From NCBI RefSeq assembly GCF_027943255.1, contig NC_072897.1:24118044-24182043 (forward strand): a stretch of DNA of 64,000 nt, in the 5' to 3' direction. Every line of letters starts with the position of its first letter. Within the stretch, counting starts at the first letter, position 1. Below, in pieces: positions 19,942-31,168 of the stretch. This DNA comes from Anastrepha obliqua. Lineage: Eukaryota > Arthropoda > Insecta > Diptera > Tephritidae. Below the pieces are notes generated by a model, which did no database searches, was not told the origin of the DNA, and was given only the letters and a program-made list of their open reading frames with translations. The translations under genes and the position numbers were made by a program.

Positions 19942-21335
19942 GAATTTCTTTTGTATCGATATCAATGTTTTGTAGAATCTCAATGAGCTTATCGTGCTGA
20001 ACAATGTCAAACGCTTTTTCATAATCTATGAAACACATAAACATATCTTTTTTGACGTCTCTGCAATTTTCAACTAATACTTGAATACAAAATAGCGCTT
20101 CACGTGTGCCCATACCTTCTTTAGATCCGAATTGTGTTTCTCCCTTGTATATTCTTTTATGAATTATTTTCAAATTTCTAATGAATGACTCATCAAGATT
20201 ATAAGTCTGTGATCGCAACATTTCTTCTTTGGTAGCGCAATAAAAGTAGATCTAAGTCAGTCTTATGGGTATTTTCCCGTGTCGTAAATGTAGTTGAAAA
20301 TTATTTCAAGGATTTCTATACTTTCGTCATTTATTAATTTCAGGATTTCAGAACGAAGCTCATCTGGACCTGTTGCCTTATTATCCTTGGATCTTTTTAT
20401 GGCATTTTTACACAACTTCATTATTATCATCCAATAAAAAATTAGACATAGTTTTGCGATAAATTCCGGCAGTTTCTTTAAGTTTCTTTCGAAGATTGAA
20501 ATCGTCATGTAGTTTTTGTAGTCCTTCAATTAATTCACTCTGGCTGTTCATCCAATCAATCACGTATTTTGCGTCTAATCTCATAGTTAAGTTCTCTGTA
20601 TCTAGTTTGATTTTTATTTTTTTAAGTTCGTCGTTCTTGCATTAACGTAATTATTTCATCAGTTATCCACTTGTTTTTAATTTCATATCGTTTTTTACCT
20701 AGATTGTTCAACGAAAGAGTATTAAGTAACGTTTTAAGGCGCTCCCACAATCTTTCCGCGTCTCGTCATTGTCTTCCGGAGCTCGTCATTGATTTTGGTT
20801 GTTAATACACTTTTAGTATTTTCGTCTTCTTTTAATTTTATTAAATCTTGTTTTTGTTGCTTTGGTTTCTTTTATATCACAGATAATTTTGCAGAGATTT
20901 TTGCTAATAACAAATTATGATCTGATGGACATCTGCTCCCGGATAAGTTGAAACTTTATTAACAGACGATCCAAAACATTTATTAATAAGAATAAAATCA
21001 ATTTGATTGCGAACGATATTTTGGTAGCGATCTTGAGGGGATTTCCATGTGTATAGTCTACGCGCTGGTAAATGAAACCATGTAGGTATTAGTTATTTTC
21101 ATATTATGGTCTTGGCAGAATTGAACAAGTCGCTCGCCTCTTTCGTTTCTTTCACCTAGGCCGAAATTTCCAACTATACCATCCAAATAACCTTCACAAA
21201 TTTTCGCGTTGAAGTCACCTTGAATAATGTTAATTTCGTGTTATTTGGTAAGTTTCATTAATTCATCAATCTCGGCATAAAAATTTTCTATTTCTTCTTC
21301 ATTTTTATCTGCTGTAGGTGCATATACGGAGGTGG
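19942..21335 (-). mobile_element. CR1/L2-type non-LTR retrotransposon fragment (endonuclease and RT start)
   Basis: On the minus strand, 21335-20880 encodes an APE endonuclease part (YAPTADKNEEEIENFYAEID, a GDFNAKI block at about 21220-21190, NQIDFILINKC near 21000-20970). 20529-20263 carries the RT finger block DNKATGPDELRSEILKLI. 20221-19942 carries MFMCFIDYEKAFDIVQHDKL. The RT palm with its catalytic YADD is absent because the copy ends at about 19942, where R1-clade sequence starts in a different frame. The EN start is cut at 21335 by RTE copy 1. The clade is uncertain (CR1/L2-like, possibly related). Several stops are present. Confidence 0.6.
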
Positions 21336-24300
21336 AGGATGGTTCCATGTGTAGAAGTCCACGCAAGTGGGGAAATTTACTGATCGCCATTCACTTGGGA
21401 GTGGCCAGGACGATTCTTCTACATATGGTTCAAGCAGCTCACAACGTCCGGGCTTATCCCACGTATCCTCTGGGTAGCTTCCGAACCCCCGTTCGGGAGT
21501 GGGCTAACGTGAGAAGGCAAAGCATTGCAGGATAGTTGGTTGAGCGCTGGGTTTGGGACCCGCCACTGAAAAATCCCCCCAATAAAAAGAACTGCAAAGC
21601 CTCGGATGAGAACTGCCTTTACTGATGACCACCCCTGCAAACGAAATAAGGAATATAATTTGAGGGCATGCACTTGGAATTTCGGGTCCCTTAATGGGAA
21701 AGGTGCGTCTGCCCGGCTAGTTGATGTCCTCGTGAGAGTAAAGGCTGACATCACTGCCATCCAAGAGATGCGATGGACGGGACAAGGCAAGAAAAACATA
21801 GGACCTTGCGACGTCTACTACGGCTGCCATGTAAAGGAGCGCAAATTCCGTGTCGGATTTGTTGTGGGAGAGAGACTTCTTCGCCAAGTACTGTCGTTCA
21901 CTCCGGTTAACGAGCATCTCGCAATAATCCGCATCAAAGCGCGATTATTAGCATCTCACTAATCTGCGCCCACGCCCCGACGGAAGAGAAGGATGATGCG
22001 ACCACAAATTCCTTCTATAAACGTTCCTATGCGCGCTGCCCCCGCCTTGACAAAAAAATCGTGCTTGGAGACTTGAACACCAGGGTGGGTAAGGAGGGAA
22101 TTTGTGGCCCCACAGTCGGAAAATTCAGCCTGCACAACGCAACATCCGTTAACGGACAGAGGATGATCGACTTCGCCAGGCCCCGAAACATGGTAGTTTA
22201 CAGCACCAGTTTCCACCATAAAAAGATACACCAAGCTACCTGGCTGTCTCCTGATCGAAAAACGTGAAACCAGATCAATTATGTTGTGATAGATGGTGAT
22301 AGATGGAAGACACGCTTCTAGTGTATTAGATGTACGTGCGATCCGAGGACCCAACATTGACTCGGATCATTACCTTGTTGCAGCCAAACTGCGCAAGTAC
22401 ATTAACTTACGCAAAGAATGTAGAACATCGAAATGCTGCAATCACAACAGACATCCAGAAGATTCGCCACTCGACCCTCACTCCTGCTCTCAGAGACCAC
22501 TGCCCAACAAACCGGCATGCACGAGCAATGGAGCAACATTTCTCGTTCCCTACTCACCACCGCCGAAGAAGAAATCGGATACCGGCGAGCCAGAAAAAAC
22601 AGTTTGTACGGCAAGGAATGTCATGCTGCCGCTGAAAGAAAGGATGCCGCCTATAGAGCCACGCTGCGATCGGGCGCAACGCGAGCTATGTGGAATCGCT
22701 ACAGAGAGCTAAAAAAGGAAGAGAGGTGTATTATCCGACAGAAGAAACGAGGGGCCGAAATACGTGAGTGCGAAAAACTTGAGATGCTGGCCAACAGGAA
22801 CAACGCCCGAAAATTCTACCAGAAAATTCAGCGGCTAACGGAAGGTTTTAAGACTTGGGCGTTTTCCTGTAAGAACAAAGACGGCGAAGTGGTGACTGAC
22901 GTACAGAGCAATCTTAAATTATGGAGGGAACACTTCTCGAACCTGTTAAACAGTGACAGCTGCGCATGTCACAGAGAATGTGAAGATCCCGATACCCAAT
23001 CCTTGACGACGGCATTGTCGTTACGCTACCCGACCATGACGAGGTGAGAATAGCAATATCACGGCTAAAGAACAACAAAGCCGCGGGCGGCGACGGACTG
23101 CCGACTGCGCTATTCAAACATGGCGGCGAGGAGCTGGTAAGGTGCATGGATCAGCTTTTAAGCAAAATATGGTCGGATGAAAGCATGCTGCCGATTGGAA
23201 TTTAAGTGTGCTCTGCCCAATCCATAAGAAGGGCGATCCTGCAATCTGTGCCAATTACCGCGGGATTAGTCTTCTAAATATCACCTATAAGATTCTAGCG
23301 AGCGTATTGTGTGAAAGGCTGAAGCCTACCGTCAACCAACTGATTGGACCTTATCAGCGTGGCTTTAGACCTGGAAAGTCTACCATCGTCCAAATATTCA
23401 CAATACGCCAAATCTTGGAAAACCCCCATAAAAGGAAAATCGATACACACCATCCTTTCATCGATTTCAAAGCTGCATTCGATAGTTCGGAAAGGAGTTA
23501 CTTGTATTCCGCGATGTCTGAATTTGGTATCCCCACAAAACTAATACGGCTATGCAAGATGACGTTGCTCAACACCAGCACCGCCGTCAGAATTGGAAAG
23601 GACCTCTCCGAGCCGTTTGATACCAAACGAGGTTTCAGACAGGGTGACTCGCTGTCGTGTGACTTCTTTAACCTGATTTTGGAAAGCATCGTACAAGCCG
23701 CAGAACTTAATCGCTCAGGCACAATATTTTATAAGAGCGTACAATTGTTGGCGTATGCCGATGATATCGACATCATCGTATTTAACAACCGCGCTGTTAG
23801 TTCTGCCTTCTCCAAACTGGATAAAGAGGCAAAGCGAATGGGTCTGGTGGTGAACGAGGACAAAACGAAGTAGCTCCTGTCTTCAAACAAACAGTCGGCG
23901 CACTCCCGTATCGGCACCCACATCACTGTTGACAGCTATGATCTCGAGGTTGTAAAAGGCTTCGTTTATTTAGGAACCAACACTAACACCCATCACTATC
24001 TTAGCCTTGAAATCCTTAGCCGAATTTCTTTTGCCAACAAGTACTACTTTGGATTAAGTAGGCAACTGAGTAGCAAAGTCCTCTCTCGATGAACAAAAGT
24101 AACACTCTACAAGACTCTCATCATGCCCGTTTTAACGTATGGCACAGAAGAGTGGGCGCTGACAACATCCGATGAAGCGACCCTTGGAGTGTTTGAGAGA
24201 AAGATTCTGCGCAAGATTTTTTGACCTTTGCACGTTTGCAACGGCGAGTACCGCAGGCAATGGAACGATGAGCTTCAGCGAATAAAGATTCAGCGGCTAC

Positions 24301-24497
24301 GTTGGGTGGGTCATGTCGTGCGAATAGATACAAACGCTCCGGCTCTGAAAGTATTTGATGCGGTACCAGCTGGTGGTAGCAGAGGAAGAAGAAGGCCTTC
24401 TTTGCGTTGGAAAGATCAGATGGAGAAGGACTTGACTTCACTTGGTGTTTCCAACTGGCGCTATTCGGCAAATCACCAATTAAGAAGAAGAAAAAAG
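21336..24497 (+). mobile_element. RTE-clade non-LTR retrotransposon, copy 1 (near full length)
   Basis: It has a 5'UTR at 21336-21600, coding from about 21606, and a 3' end with (AAG)n-like AATTAAGAAGAAG at about 24477-24497. Terminal short repeats instead of poly(A) fit RTE. The 5' end interrupts the CR1/L2-like endonuclease, and the 3' end abuts LOA-B. Copies 2 (37913-40045) and 3 (55385-56400) share the same 3' end. Confidence 0.82.
21606..24480 (+). pseudogene. RTE ORF: APE endonuclease, reverse transcriptase and C-terminal domain, broken
   Basis: The endonuclease runs in pieces: RACTWNFGSLNGKGASARLV and IQEMRWTGQG (21658-21790), LGDLNTRVGKEG (about 22063-22098), HQATWLSPDRKT (about 22230-22267) and DSDHYLVAAK (about 22361-22391). 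A basic linker follows at 22433-23047. RT is open at 23208-23873, with KKGDPAICANYRGISLLNI, FIDFKAAFDSSER, FRQGDSLSCDFFNLIL and LAYADDIDII. The C-terminal part (24121-24480) has VRIDTNAPALKVFDAV. Frameshifts near 21960, 22280, 22995 and 23200 and a stop at 23871-23873 disable it. Family role: nicking and target-primed reverse transcription. Confidence 0.82.
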
Positions 24498-24509
24498 TAC
24501 TCACCTCTG

Positions 24510-24887
24510 TCGTTTATGTCTGAACTCCCCCAGAGGGTGTGATGAGAGTTGGCATCGGAGCCTACAACTAGAGATAGCTTCTTCGCTCGGCCTCTTTAAC
24601 CAGCATATGAAGCTCATCCGGCGATGCTTCCCTCTCGTGTGACATATAGCAGGACCCAAAAAATTAATATTTCATCTGCGGCCCTGAATAGTCACCACTG
24701 TCAGGTCGTCTGTGGAAAGATTGGTATTAAAGTAGGAACATACACTTTTCTTAACAAGTATTACTGCTCTTACCCTGTTCATAGCATTCGGGAAGTGTGT
24801 ATTATGTTTTGGCGAGTTTAGTTCAGATACAACGTTTCCCGGACCGATCCATGGTTCCTGGATTATAGCCACGTTGTAGCTAACCAC
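24510..24887 (-). pseudogene. LOA-B ORF2 start: APE endonuclease fragment
   Basis: Minus-strand 24887-24675 encodes VAIIQEPWIGPGNVVSEL, the N-terminal QEPW block of APE-type retrotransposon endonucleases, followed by a strand with RAVILVKKSV. Reading continues in other frames to about 24510, where the GSDANSH-type block is recognisable only in part. It is cut at the RTE junction. Confidence 0.65.
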
Positions 24888-24907
24888 CTATATATTTTGA
24901 AGGAGTT

Positions 24908-26281
24908 CTATTGAGGCTTCCTTGCTTTTGTGAATGTTAATTTCAAGGACAGGCTTTGGCTCCCTACGGGGATGGGTACCTGCTCCAGCTCACTCACCTT
25001 CTCGTCTAAGAAGTTAAGAGAAATTTCGAGGATGCCTTTAATTCCGAGATCCTTCTTCAACTCCGCAGTTTTCAGCGTGTTTACATTTTCATCCGTTGGG
25101 TTGCGTTTTTGAAGACGAAGGAGCACGCTTTCAATGCCCCACGCCATTTCTCCTAATCGTTCGTACAAAGTGGAGGATGTAGTTCTGGCTTCCATCTGCG
25201 TTCGCTGATTTAACCACTTTCAATATCTTCCAGTCATTGGTAGGTACATCTTTATTCTGCATTTGTAGCGGACGCAGTGCATACTTCGGATTTATCATGC
25301 GCGGTATCAACACCTTTACCTTTGGTATAGGCGGTACGTAGCTGCGATCCACTATTTCAAGTGCGGCACCTTCCCATAGGTCTTGAAGCTTCTTTAAAGC
25401 TTCCTTAGCCCATGTGAGAGAGGGGTCGTCCTTGCACTCTATGATTTTGACGCCGCTGAACCATCCTGCTCCATCGAATGTGGGAATAGAAGTGTTCGGA
25501 TCCGCGTCCATTCTTGGAAGAGAGCTTCAAACAGTTTCATTTCCACTGTTTTCCACTTCTTCTGCGGCATTTGCCACAGCGGGTTACTACGATCAATAAG
25601 TGCCATAGTCAAGTACTCTTTGGCAATCTCATTGGCCGCCGCTGCTGCTTTGGACGTGGTCGGCTTTTCGTCTTCCTTTTTGATGTGCTTCACGTTTGGC
25701 TTTCCAGCAACATTTTTGCACTTTTTTTTTTGTGGTGGGCATCCTACCCTCGCTCTCGGACGATCACTGCCTTTTCTCTGTTAGTCTGTCCTCAACCTTG
25801 TTGGCGAACTCTGGGTTTGATGCAGTACACCCAACACAATTTGCAAATTGGGCACGGCTCTTTTCAACTTCTTTTTTAGCCCATGCTAGTCGTTCCGCTT
25901 CAGCTTGCGTCAGATTGGTCATGCCACTAAACCACTCATCCTCTCCTTGGTTGGCTTAGCTCTAGGCCCTTTCTTACTCAGAGAACTGGTACCATCAAGC
26001 TTCACCGGAGAGTGGAATAAAGCTTCTCCTTCGTTTGTATTTACGCTTGTAACACTTTCCAGGTCCGAGTCTTCGCGGACTATGGCACCCGTGCGATGCA
26101 TAGCGTTTTTCGTTTGTTTGGCAGTAGCACTACGACCACTGTAACCTGCTCCCGTTATAGCAGAAGTTTGGTCGCTTGAGTCAGTATTTGAATTCATCTT
26201 GTTTTTGCGTACGACCACCTGCCCGACAAGGCAAGCACAGTGGTCTAAGTGGTATAAAGGGAAATTCAAATGGTCCACCAC
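24908..26281 (-). pseudogene. LOA-B ORF1 remnants
   Basis: Open segments on the minus strand: 26281-25922 (Ser/Thr/Lys-rich N-terminus), 25693-25442 (KKEDEKPTTSKAAAAANEIA, then LTMALIDRSNPLWQMPQKKW, the conserved block seen in other LOA ORF1s here), 25511-25134 (VDRSYVPPIPKVKVLIPRM and NDWKILKVVKS, DUF4780-like) and 25195-24911. Frame changes near 25900, 25450 and 25200 disrupt it. The alternation of open segments in different frames is what a decayed single ORF looks like. Confidence 0.7.
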
Positions 26282-26572
26282 GGCATCGCCCCTGCCGTGG
26301 CAAGGCCACAGTTACTCCCTAAGGCGGCCGTGTGTTAGTGAGGCGCCGATAGATACAGCCGGTCTGGTAAACCCCCTGGCTGCAAACCATCCAATGGGCA
26401 CGGCATCGCATAACACCCTGGATTAGGGGGTGAGCAAGGAGAGGAAATCAGGGGGTTAAGGAATAACAAGGGATCTTCGTTGGTACGGTGATCTTTGCAT
26501 GGTGAATGGATGACCACCGTAAAGCGGATGGATGGCTAGCCAATCCCCATATGGAGTTTAAATACAAGCTCC

Positions 26573-26735
26573 TTTTATTAAATACACTATGTGAATACGT
26601 AGTTTGTTGATTAATTTAATAATTGGTATGATAACAGTTAACTTCAATAACATTTTGCACGTGCTTTTTCATGGAATGCACCTGTTTGTTTACGTCGTAT
26701 AGCCTTTTAGCGGCTCTTTTCTTCTTCTTTTTCTC
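26573..26735. other. Unassigned spacer
   Basis: 163 bp with no recognisable element. It separates the LOA-B 5' end from the SINE. Confidence 0.5.
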
Positions 26736-27059
26736 GCCGTAGCCGAATGGGTTGGTGCGTGATTACCATTCGGAATTCACAGAGAGGTCGTTGGTTCGAA
26801 TCTCGGTGAAAGCAAAATTAATAAAAACATTTTTCAAATAGCGGTCGCCCCTCGGCAGGCAATGGCAAACCTGCGAGTGTATTTCTGCCATGAAAAAGCT
26901 CCTCATAAAAATATCTGCCGTTCGGAGTCGGCTTGAAACTGTAGGTCCCTCCATTTGTGGAACAACATCAAGACGCACACCACAAATAGGAGGAGGAGCT
27001 CGGCCAAACACCTAACAGAAGTGTACGCGCCAATTATTTATTTTTTTTTATTTTTTTTT
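26736..27059 (+). mobile_element. tRNA-derived SINE, full length
   Basis: It starts GCCGTAGCCGAATGGGTTGG, an A-box-like motif (TAGCCGAATGG), with the B-box-like GGTTCGAATCTC at about 26793-26804, the spacing of an internal Pol III promoter. A conserved body follows (GCGGTCGCCCCTCGGCAGGC, then CGTTCGGAGTCGGCTTGAAA) and the element ends in ACGCGCCAATTATTTATTTT plus a T-rich tail. The head is tRNA-like but too diverged to be a functional tRNA gene. Copies recur on the minus strand at 50206-50525 and, truncated, at 14142-14241. Confidence 0.88.
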
Positions 27060-27545
27060 CTTCAAAAAGGCACACAAATTTTCAATCACGTTTATGTCGG
27101 GACTCTGGACCGTATTTATAACTTGACCGCAATTGTAGAGAATTCACATCTGCACATTATGCTCCTTATGCTTTTGATCGTTATCTTGGTAAAATTTAAA
27201 ATTTGTTTCATTCTCAGTGAAAAACCCCTTATTTTTTAGCACTGTCGAATGAGTTTTTTTTAAATATATTGTATTTAAATATTGATTGGCGTCCATTCAG
27301 ATGTCAATAAACACCAAGTCTCCTACTTCTTTACTTAAAATTCATCTCCAAACCATAACAGAAATTTTTCCAAATTTAACCGTGGGAGCTATATTTCGAT
27401 TTTGTAAAGCTGTCAAGGTCTTGCGCCATACTCTAGTCGGTCCATTGTTGTAATACAGCATTATCTTTGTCTTTCGTCGTTCCAATAATCTTCTCTACAT
27501 TTTGTGCGGAGAGCAATGGTTTCTTGTGTGCTGATCTCGATGAAT
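27060..27545 (-). pseudogene. Tc1-like transposase fragment
   Basis: Read on the minus strand in changing frames: SAHKKPLLSAQNVEKIIGTT (about 27535-27478), NGPTRVWRKTL and NIAPTVKFGKISVMVW (about 27450-27340), SKEVGDLVFIDI and MDANQYLN (about 27330-27270), then ESPDINVIENL (about 27112-27080), the end of the catalytic domain. These match the usual Tc1 order, but the DNA-binding domain is absent and the catalytic region is heavily damaged. The open frames are too short to stand out on their own. Confidence 0.75.
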
Positions 27546-27967
27546 ATCATTCTAAAGAAATTGAAACGGCAAAATGTAAAAACAGTTTATTGAACGCGCC
27601 GAAGTAATGTGTTATTTTTTTGTTGCTTTAATTGTTGTGTTTGCAAAGAATTCGAATTTTTTTTTATTAATTCCCTTTAAATGCTGTGAATAAATATGAA
27701 TCAGTACAACAGAGAAGTCAAAGTTAAATAAAGAGTGCAATTTTTTGCTATTGAATTCGAAAAATGAATTTATTTTCTTTGTCAAAACTTATTCTTGACC
27801 TACTGTATATGCAAATTAAGCTTTTCCCTTAGGAATAAAGCTTTTTAAAAAAAGGTGAGTATCGTAAAAAAAAATTCAGAGTTTCGTAAGATATCCAGGC
27901 TTTAGACTGACTTTAATTTTGAACAATTGGCTTATTTATTCCTTTACATTGTATTTAGTTAGTTAGT
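27546..27967. other. Unassigned A/T-rich spacer
   Basis: No coding signal, terminal repeat or match to other parts of this window was seen. It could hold the 5' flank of the Tc1 copy, but no inverted terminus was found. Confidence 0.5.
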
Positions 27968-27969
27968 TA

Positions 27970-28515
27970 AAGGGTGATTTTTTTAGAGCTATAGGAAAGT
28001 TTTTCAAAAAAACACTCGTAAAATTCAGAAAAATGCATGCAATTTTTATTTAAATCGATAGTACAGTCCATATAATTTAATGTTTGAAGATTGATTCCTG
28101 CAAGTGTAGACCGCGACTGCGCTTCAAATGGTCCATCCGCTTAGTCCGATTTTGGCATACTCGTTCCAATGTTCGGCCAGTATCTCACATATAAATGCTT
28201 TAATGTTGTCTTCCATAGACATTATGTTTAACATAGCCCCACAAAAAATTATCTAAAGGCGTTATATCGCACGATCTGGGTGGCCAATTGACAGGTCTCG
28301 AGCGTGAAATAAAATGTTCACCGAACTCGCCAAGTCCATTGTTACGCGTGCTGTGTGGCTTGTGGCACCGTCTTGCTGAAACCAGCTCTTGCATTTTGGG
28401 CAAAAAAAAGTTGGATATCATTTACGGTAGCACTCACCATTCACATTTACGACGAAACGTGTGTCAGCTGTTTAAAATAACTGCTTAAAAAGATAATAGC
28501 TAAAAAGTCACCCGT
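27970..28515 (-). mobile_element. Second DD41D mariner, deleted, with TA duplication
   Basis: The left end AAGGGTGATTTTTTTAGAGC (27970-27989) and the inverted right end ACGGGTGACTTTTTAGCTAT match imperfectly. TA flanks the element at 27968-27969 and 28516-28517. A minus-strand segment at about 28421-28200 encodes the end of the DD41D transposase (NWPPRSCDITPLDNFLWGYV) with only part of the rest. The termini differ from those of the DD41D element at 449-1371, so this is a separate family within the group. Confidence 0.82.
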
Positions 28516-29529
28516 TATAATGAAATGGCAATGCGTGGACAAAGAAGATTTTAATTAAATTTCAACGGAAAAAATATTTCAATCAACATTAATTTCATTA
28601 ATGAATTTTTATTGTGCAGCAGCGAAATTGCTGAGCTGGTGAACTTGTTTTAAGAATCTGTACGATACAGATTATGATTTTTCATTATTCGTTCCCAATT
28701 ATTCACTATTTCCGATTAATGCTTTTATTTTTTTTAATATAGTTCTGTATGTATATTCCAGAATCTCTATATTTTCGTTTGGGTTGGAAATTTTGTACGT
28801 ATTTTTAAATTTCAAGAAAATGTAGATTTCTGCAATTATACACAAAAGTATGACAATATACTGTACAAAATTTATAAATGTGTTTTGATAGTTTTATCCT
28901 CGTTGCCTAACATATTTAAATTTCTCAATTTTATTGTTTATTGGTTGTTTAAATATAAACCAATATTTCAAAGTTTTTCACATATTCATATTTTAAATAA
29001 CTCCAAATTTTTGCCTTGATATTTACATAAGTAATATTATTTATATGTATATTATTATATTTATAATATTGTTTAATATTTTTATTTCCAACAATATTTT
29101 ATCCTGAAACCAATACTGCTCCTTGTTTTACAATCTCGATTTGAGAACTTCTTTCTTTTATTTTTCACATTGTCCTTGTATTTTATTTAAAATTGCTGAT
29201 AGATACGTTTTTTTATTGTTTGTTTTACAATAAATGTTCAAAATTTCTAAATTTTTAGATTTTTTACATTCAAAAAGTCTTTATTACATTGTATTATGTG
29301 CTTATCAATAACTAGTTTACCATCTATTTGAGCTACAGCTCTAATTTCATACTATTTACAAGTAAATGTTATTTTCCGATATTTTATTTAAAGTACAATT
29401 ATATCTTTTTTTAAACAAGATCAAATTCTGAAATGTCCATTAAGACTGTAATCGTCATCGTACCGTGCTGGTAGTGGGTGATATTTTTTAATTCCTCAAA
29501 ATTCCGAATGTAATCGTATTTATCATATT

Positions 29530-30985
29530 TGGCCAGAGCTCAACTTCCCTCACTAGGGGGCGCTCCTCTGATGCTTTCTGACAAGGTTAAGTACCTAGGT
29601 ATTATCCTTGACAGCAAGCTTACATGGAAGCCCAATATTGAGGAAAGAGTGAGGAAAGCAACAATCGCCTTGTATGGATGCAAGGGCGCAATTGGTAAAA
29701 GGTGGGGCCTCTCGCCTAGAGTTGTTTTCTGGCTATACAACACTATTGTAAAGCCTATCTTGTTACATGGAGTCATAGTCTGGTGGAACTCACAAGAGAA
29801 GACGACTTTGGTGAAGAAGCTGGAGAGAGTCCAGAGGTCGGCACTCATTGGAATCAGTGGGGCGCTTCGAACGACTCCTACTCTGGCGCTCAACGCAATG
29901 TTAAATGTGATACCCGTAGACATCGCAGGCAGAATTGCCGCCTCGCGTACTGCAATCAGACTGAGGGGCTGGAGCTATAAGCTTAACCTCACTTACGGGC
30001 ACTCAAGCATTCTCAAAAACTTCGAGTTCATCCCTCTGTCAACGGATCAGTGTATACCCTCGTTTAGTCCAACCGGAACCTTCTCTACTCGTATTCCGTC
30101 AAGGGAAGAGTGGAGGGAGGGCTACACTCGGGGACAGGGCCTGGTGAACTTGTTCACGGATGGATCGAAGTTGGAAGGTAAGGTTGGCGGAGGAGTCTTT
30201 TGCGAGGAGCTCCCCATCAGACTCAAATTCAGGCTACCGGACCAATGCAGTGTGTTCCAGGCAGAGGTAGCCGCAATCAAGGAGGCAGCCGATTGGCTGC
30301 TCAAATGCGTATTAACGGTCAAGAAAGTAAATATTTACTCCGACAGCCAAGCGGCAATAAGGGCGCGCGGGTCTACGACGGTGCATTCGGAATTGGTCAA
30401 GGAATGCTTGACCTCACTTTCGACTGCGTCCGAATTCTTTAACATCAGCCTCATCTGGGTTCCTGGTCACAGCGACATTGCTGGAAACTGTGAGGCGGAT
30501 GAGCTGGCCAGACAAGGACATGCGAGGTGATTTCCCCGCGAAGGGAGAGAATTGGGGTCCCCCTGACTACCTGCGGTCTGCTCCTGGAAAGATGGGCATC
30601 GCACCAACTCAGCGAGCGCTGGGCAAGTACACAAACGTGTAAAGTCGCGAAATCCTTCTGGCCACAGGTGGACCGAAGGCGCTCGGGCGAGCTTCTGAGG
30701 CTGACAAAATATCAGCTCTCAAATCTCGTTGGTTTTCTCACAGGACACAATGCGCGAGGAATGCATGTTGTGAGACTTGGAATCACCTGGAGTCCTTTTT
30801 GCGCTGGATGTATGGAGGATGTGGTGGAATCATCTCAGCACCTTCTCCTTAGCTGCCCTGCTCTGGCGGGGCTAAGATCTAGGCATCTTGGCTCCTACTT
30901 CTTTGTCACGCCTGCTGATATAGCTGGCGCTGACATTAAAAATTTGATGAATTTCATCAGCAGCATAAAGCGGTTGACGCAAACA
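29530..30985 (+). pseudogene. LOA-E ORF2 C-terminal half: RT thumb and RNase H
   Basis: It is open from 29529 to 30530 and then from 30527 to 30988 in the next frame, so a single frameshift near 30530 is the only lesion after the truncation. The RT end has KYLGIILDSKLTWKPNIEER and WLYNTIVKPILLHGVIVWWN. RNase H follows at about 30150-30525: LFTDGSKLEGKVGGGVF (first Asp), AEVAAIKEAADWL (Glu), IYSDSQAAI (Asp) and LIWVPGHSDIAGNCEADELA (Asp), so all four catalytic positions are present. The C-terminal Cys-rich segment (FCAGCMEDVVESSQHLLLSC) ends the protein. Confidence 0.88.
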
Positions 30986-31168
30986 TAGTCATCGTTCGTA
31001 ATCCGCACGCTCCCCAACTATCCCAGCACCACCTCTCCCCGCCCTCTCCCTGTATCCCATCGGTCTTTCTCTCCCGCTTCACCCCTCCACAATGGCATCA
31101 CAATGGACGAATTCTTCTTCGTCCAAGTGTGCCCATTCCCTGGGCAACCATATCAACCTAACCTAACA
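29530..31168 (+). mobile_element. LOA-clade element E, 5'-truncated, with 9-bp target duplication
   Basis: TATCATATT at 29521-29529 is repeated exactly at 31169-31177, so the 1,639-bp insertion is precisely bounded. The 3' end reads ...CAACCTAACCTAACA, the CCTA-type tail seen on other LOA copies here. It was inserted, opposite in strand, into the errantivirus env. Its 3' half is closely similar to 52268-52867 in the LOA chimera. Confidence 0.92.

Larger units (their letters stand above)
24498..26572 (-). mobile_element. LOA-clade non-LTR retrotransposon B, 5' half only
   Basis: Minus strand: 5'UTR 26572-26282, ORF1 remnants 26281-24908, then the start of the endonuclease 24887-24510. The RT and RNase H are absent because the copy ends at the RTE 3' end. 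The 5'UTR shares GCGGATGG...GGCTAGCCAAT (26523-26544) with LOA-A. A loss of the 3' half is unusual for non-LTR insertions, which are normally 5'-truncated, so this is a later breakpoint. Confidence 0.75.

Noticed and set aside
21332..21799. Separate small genes before the RTE endonuclease
   Set aside because: Both strands here are the RTE 5'UTR and start of the coding region; no independent signature.
26736..26815. tRNA gene
   Set aside because: A- and B-box-like motifs are present, but the cloverleaf is not convincing and the sequence is the head of a SINE with other copies nearby.
28200..28488. Host gene on either strand
   Set aside because: The minus-strand protein is a DD41D transposase end within TA-flanked termini; the plus-strand frame is its shadow.
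29540..30442. Additional open frames overlapping 29530-30530 in other frames
   Set aside because: They overlap a well-supported RT/RNase H frame and have no family signature.
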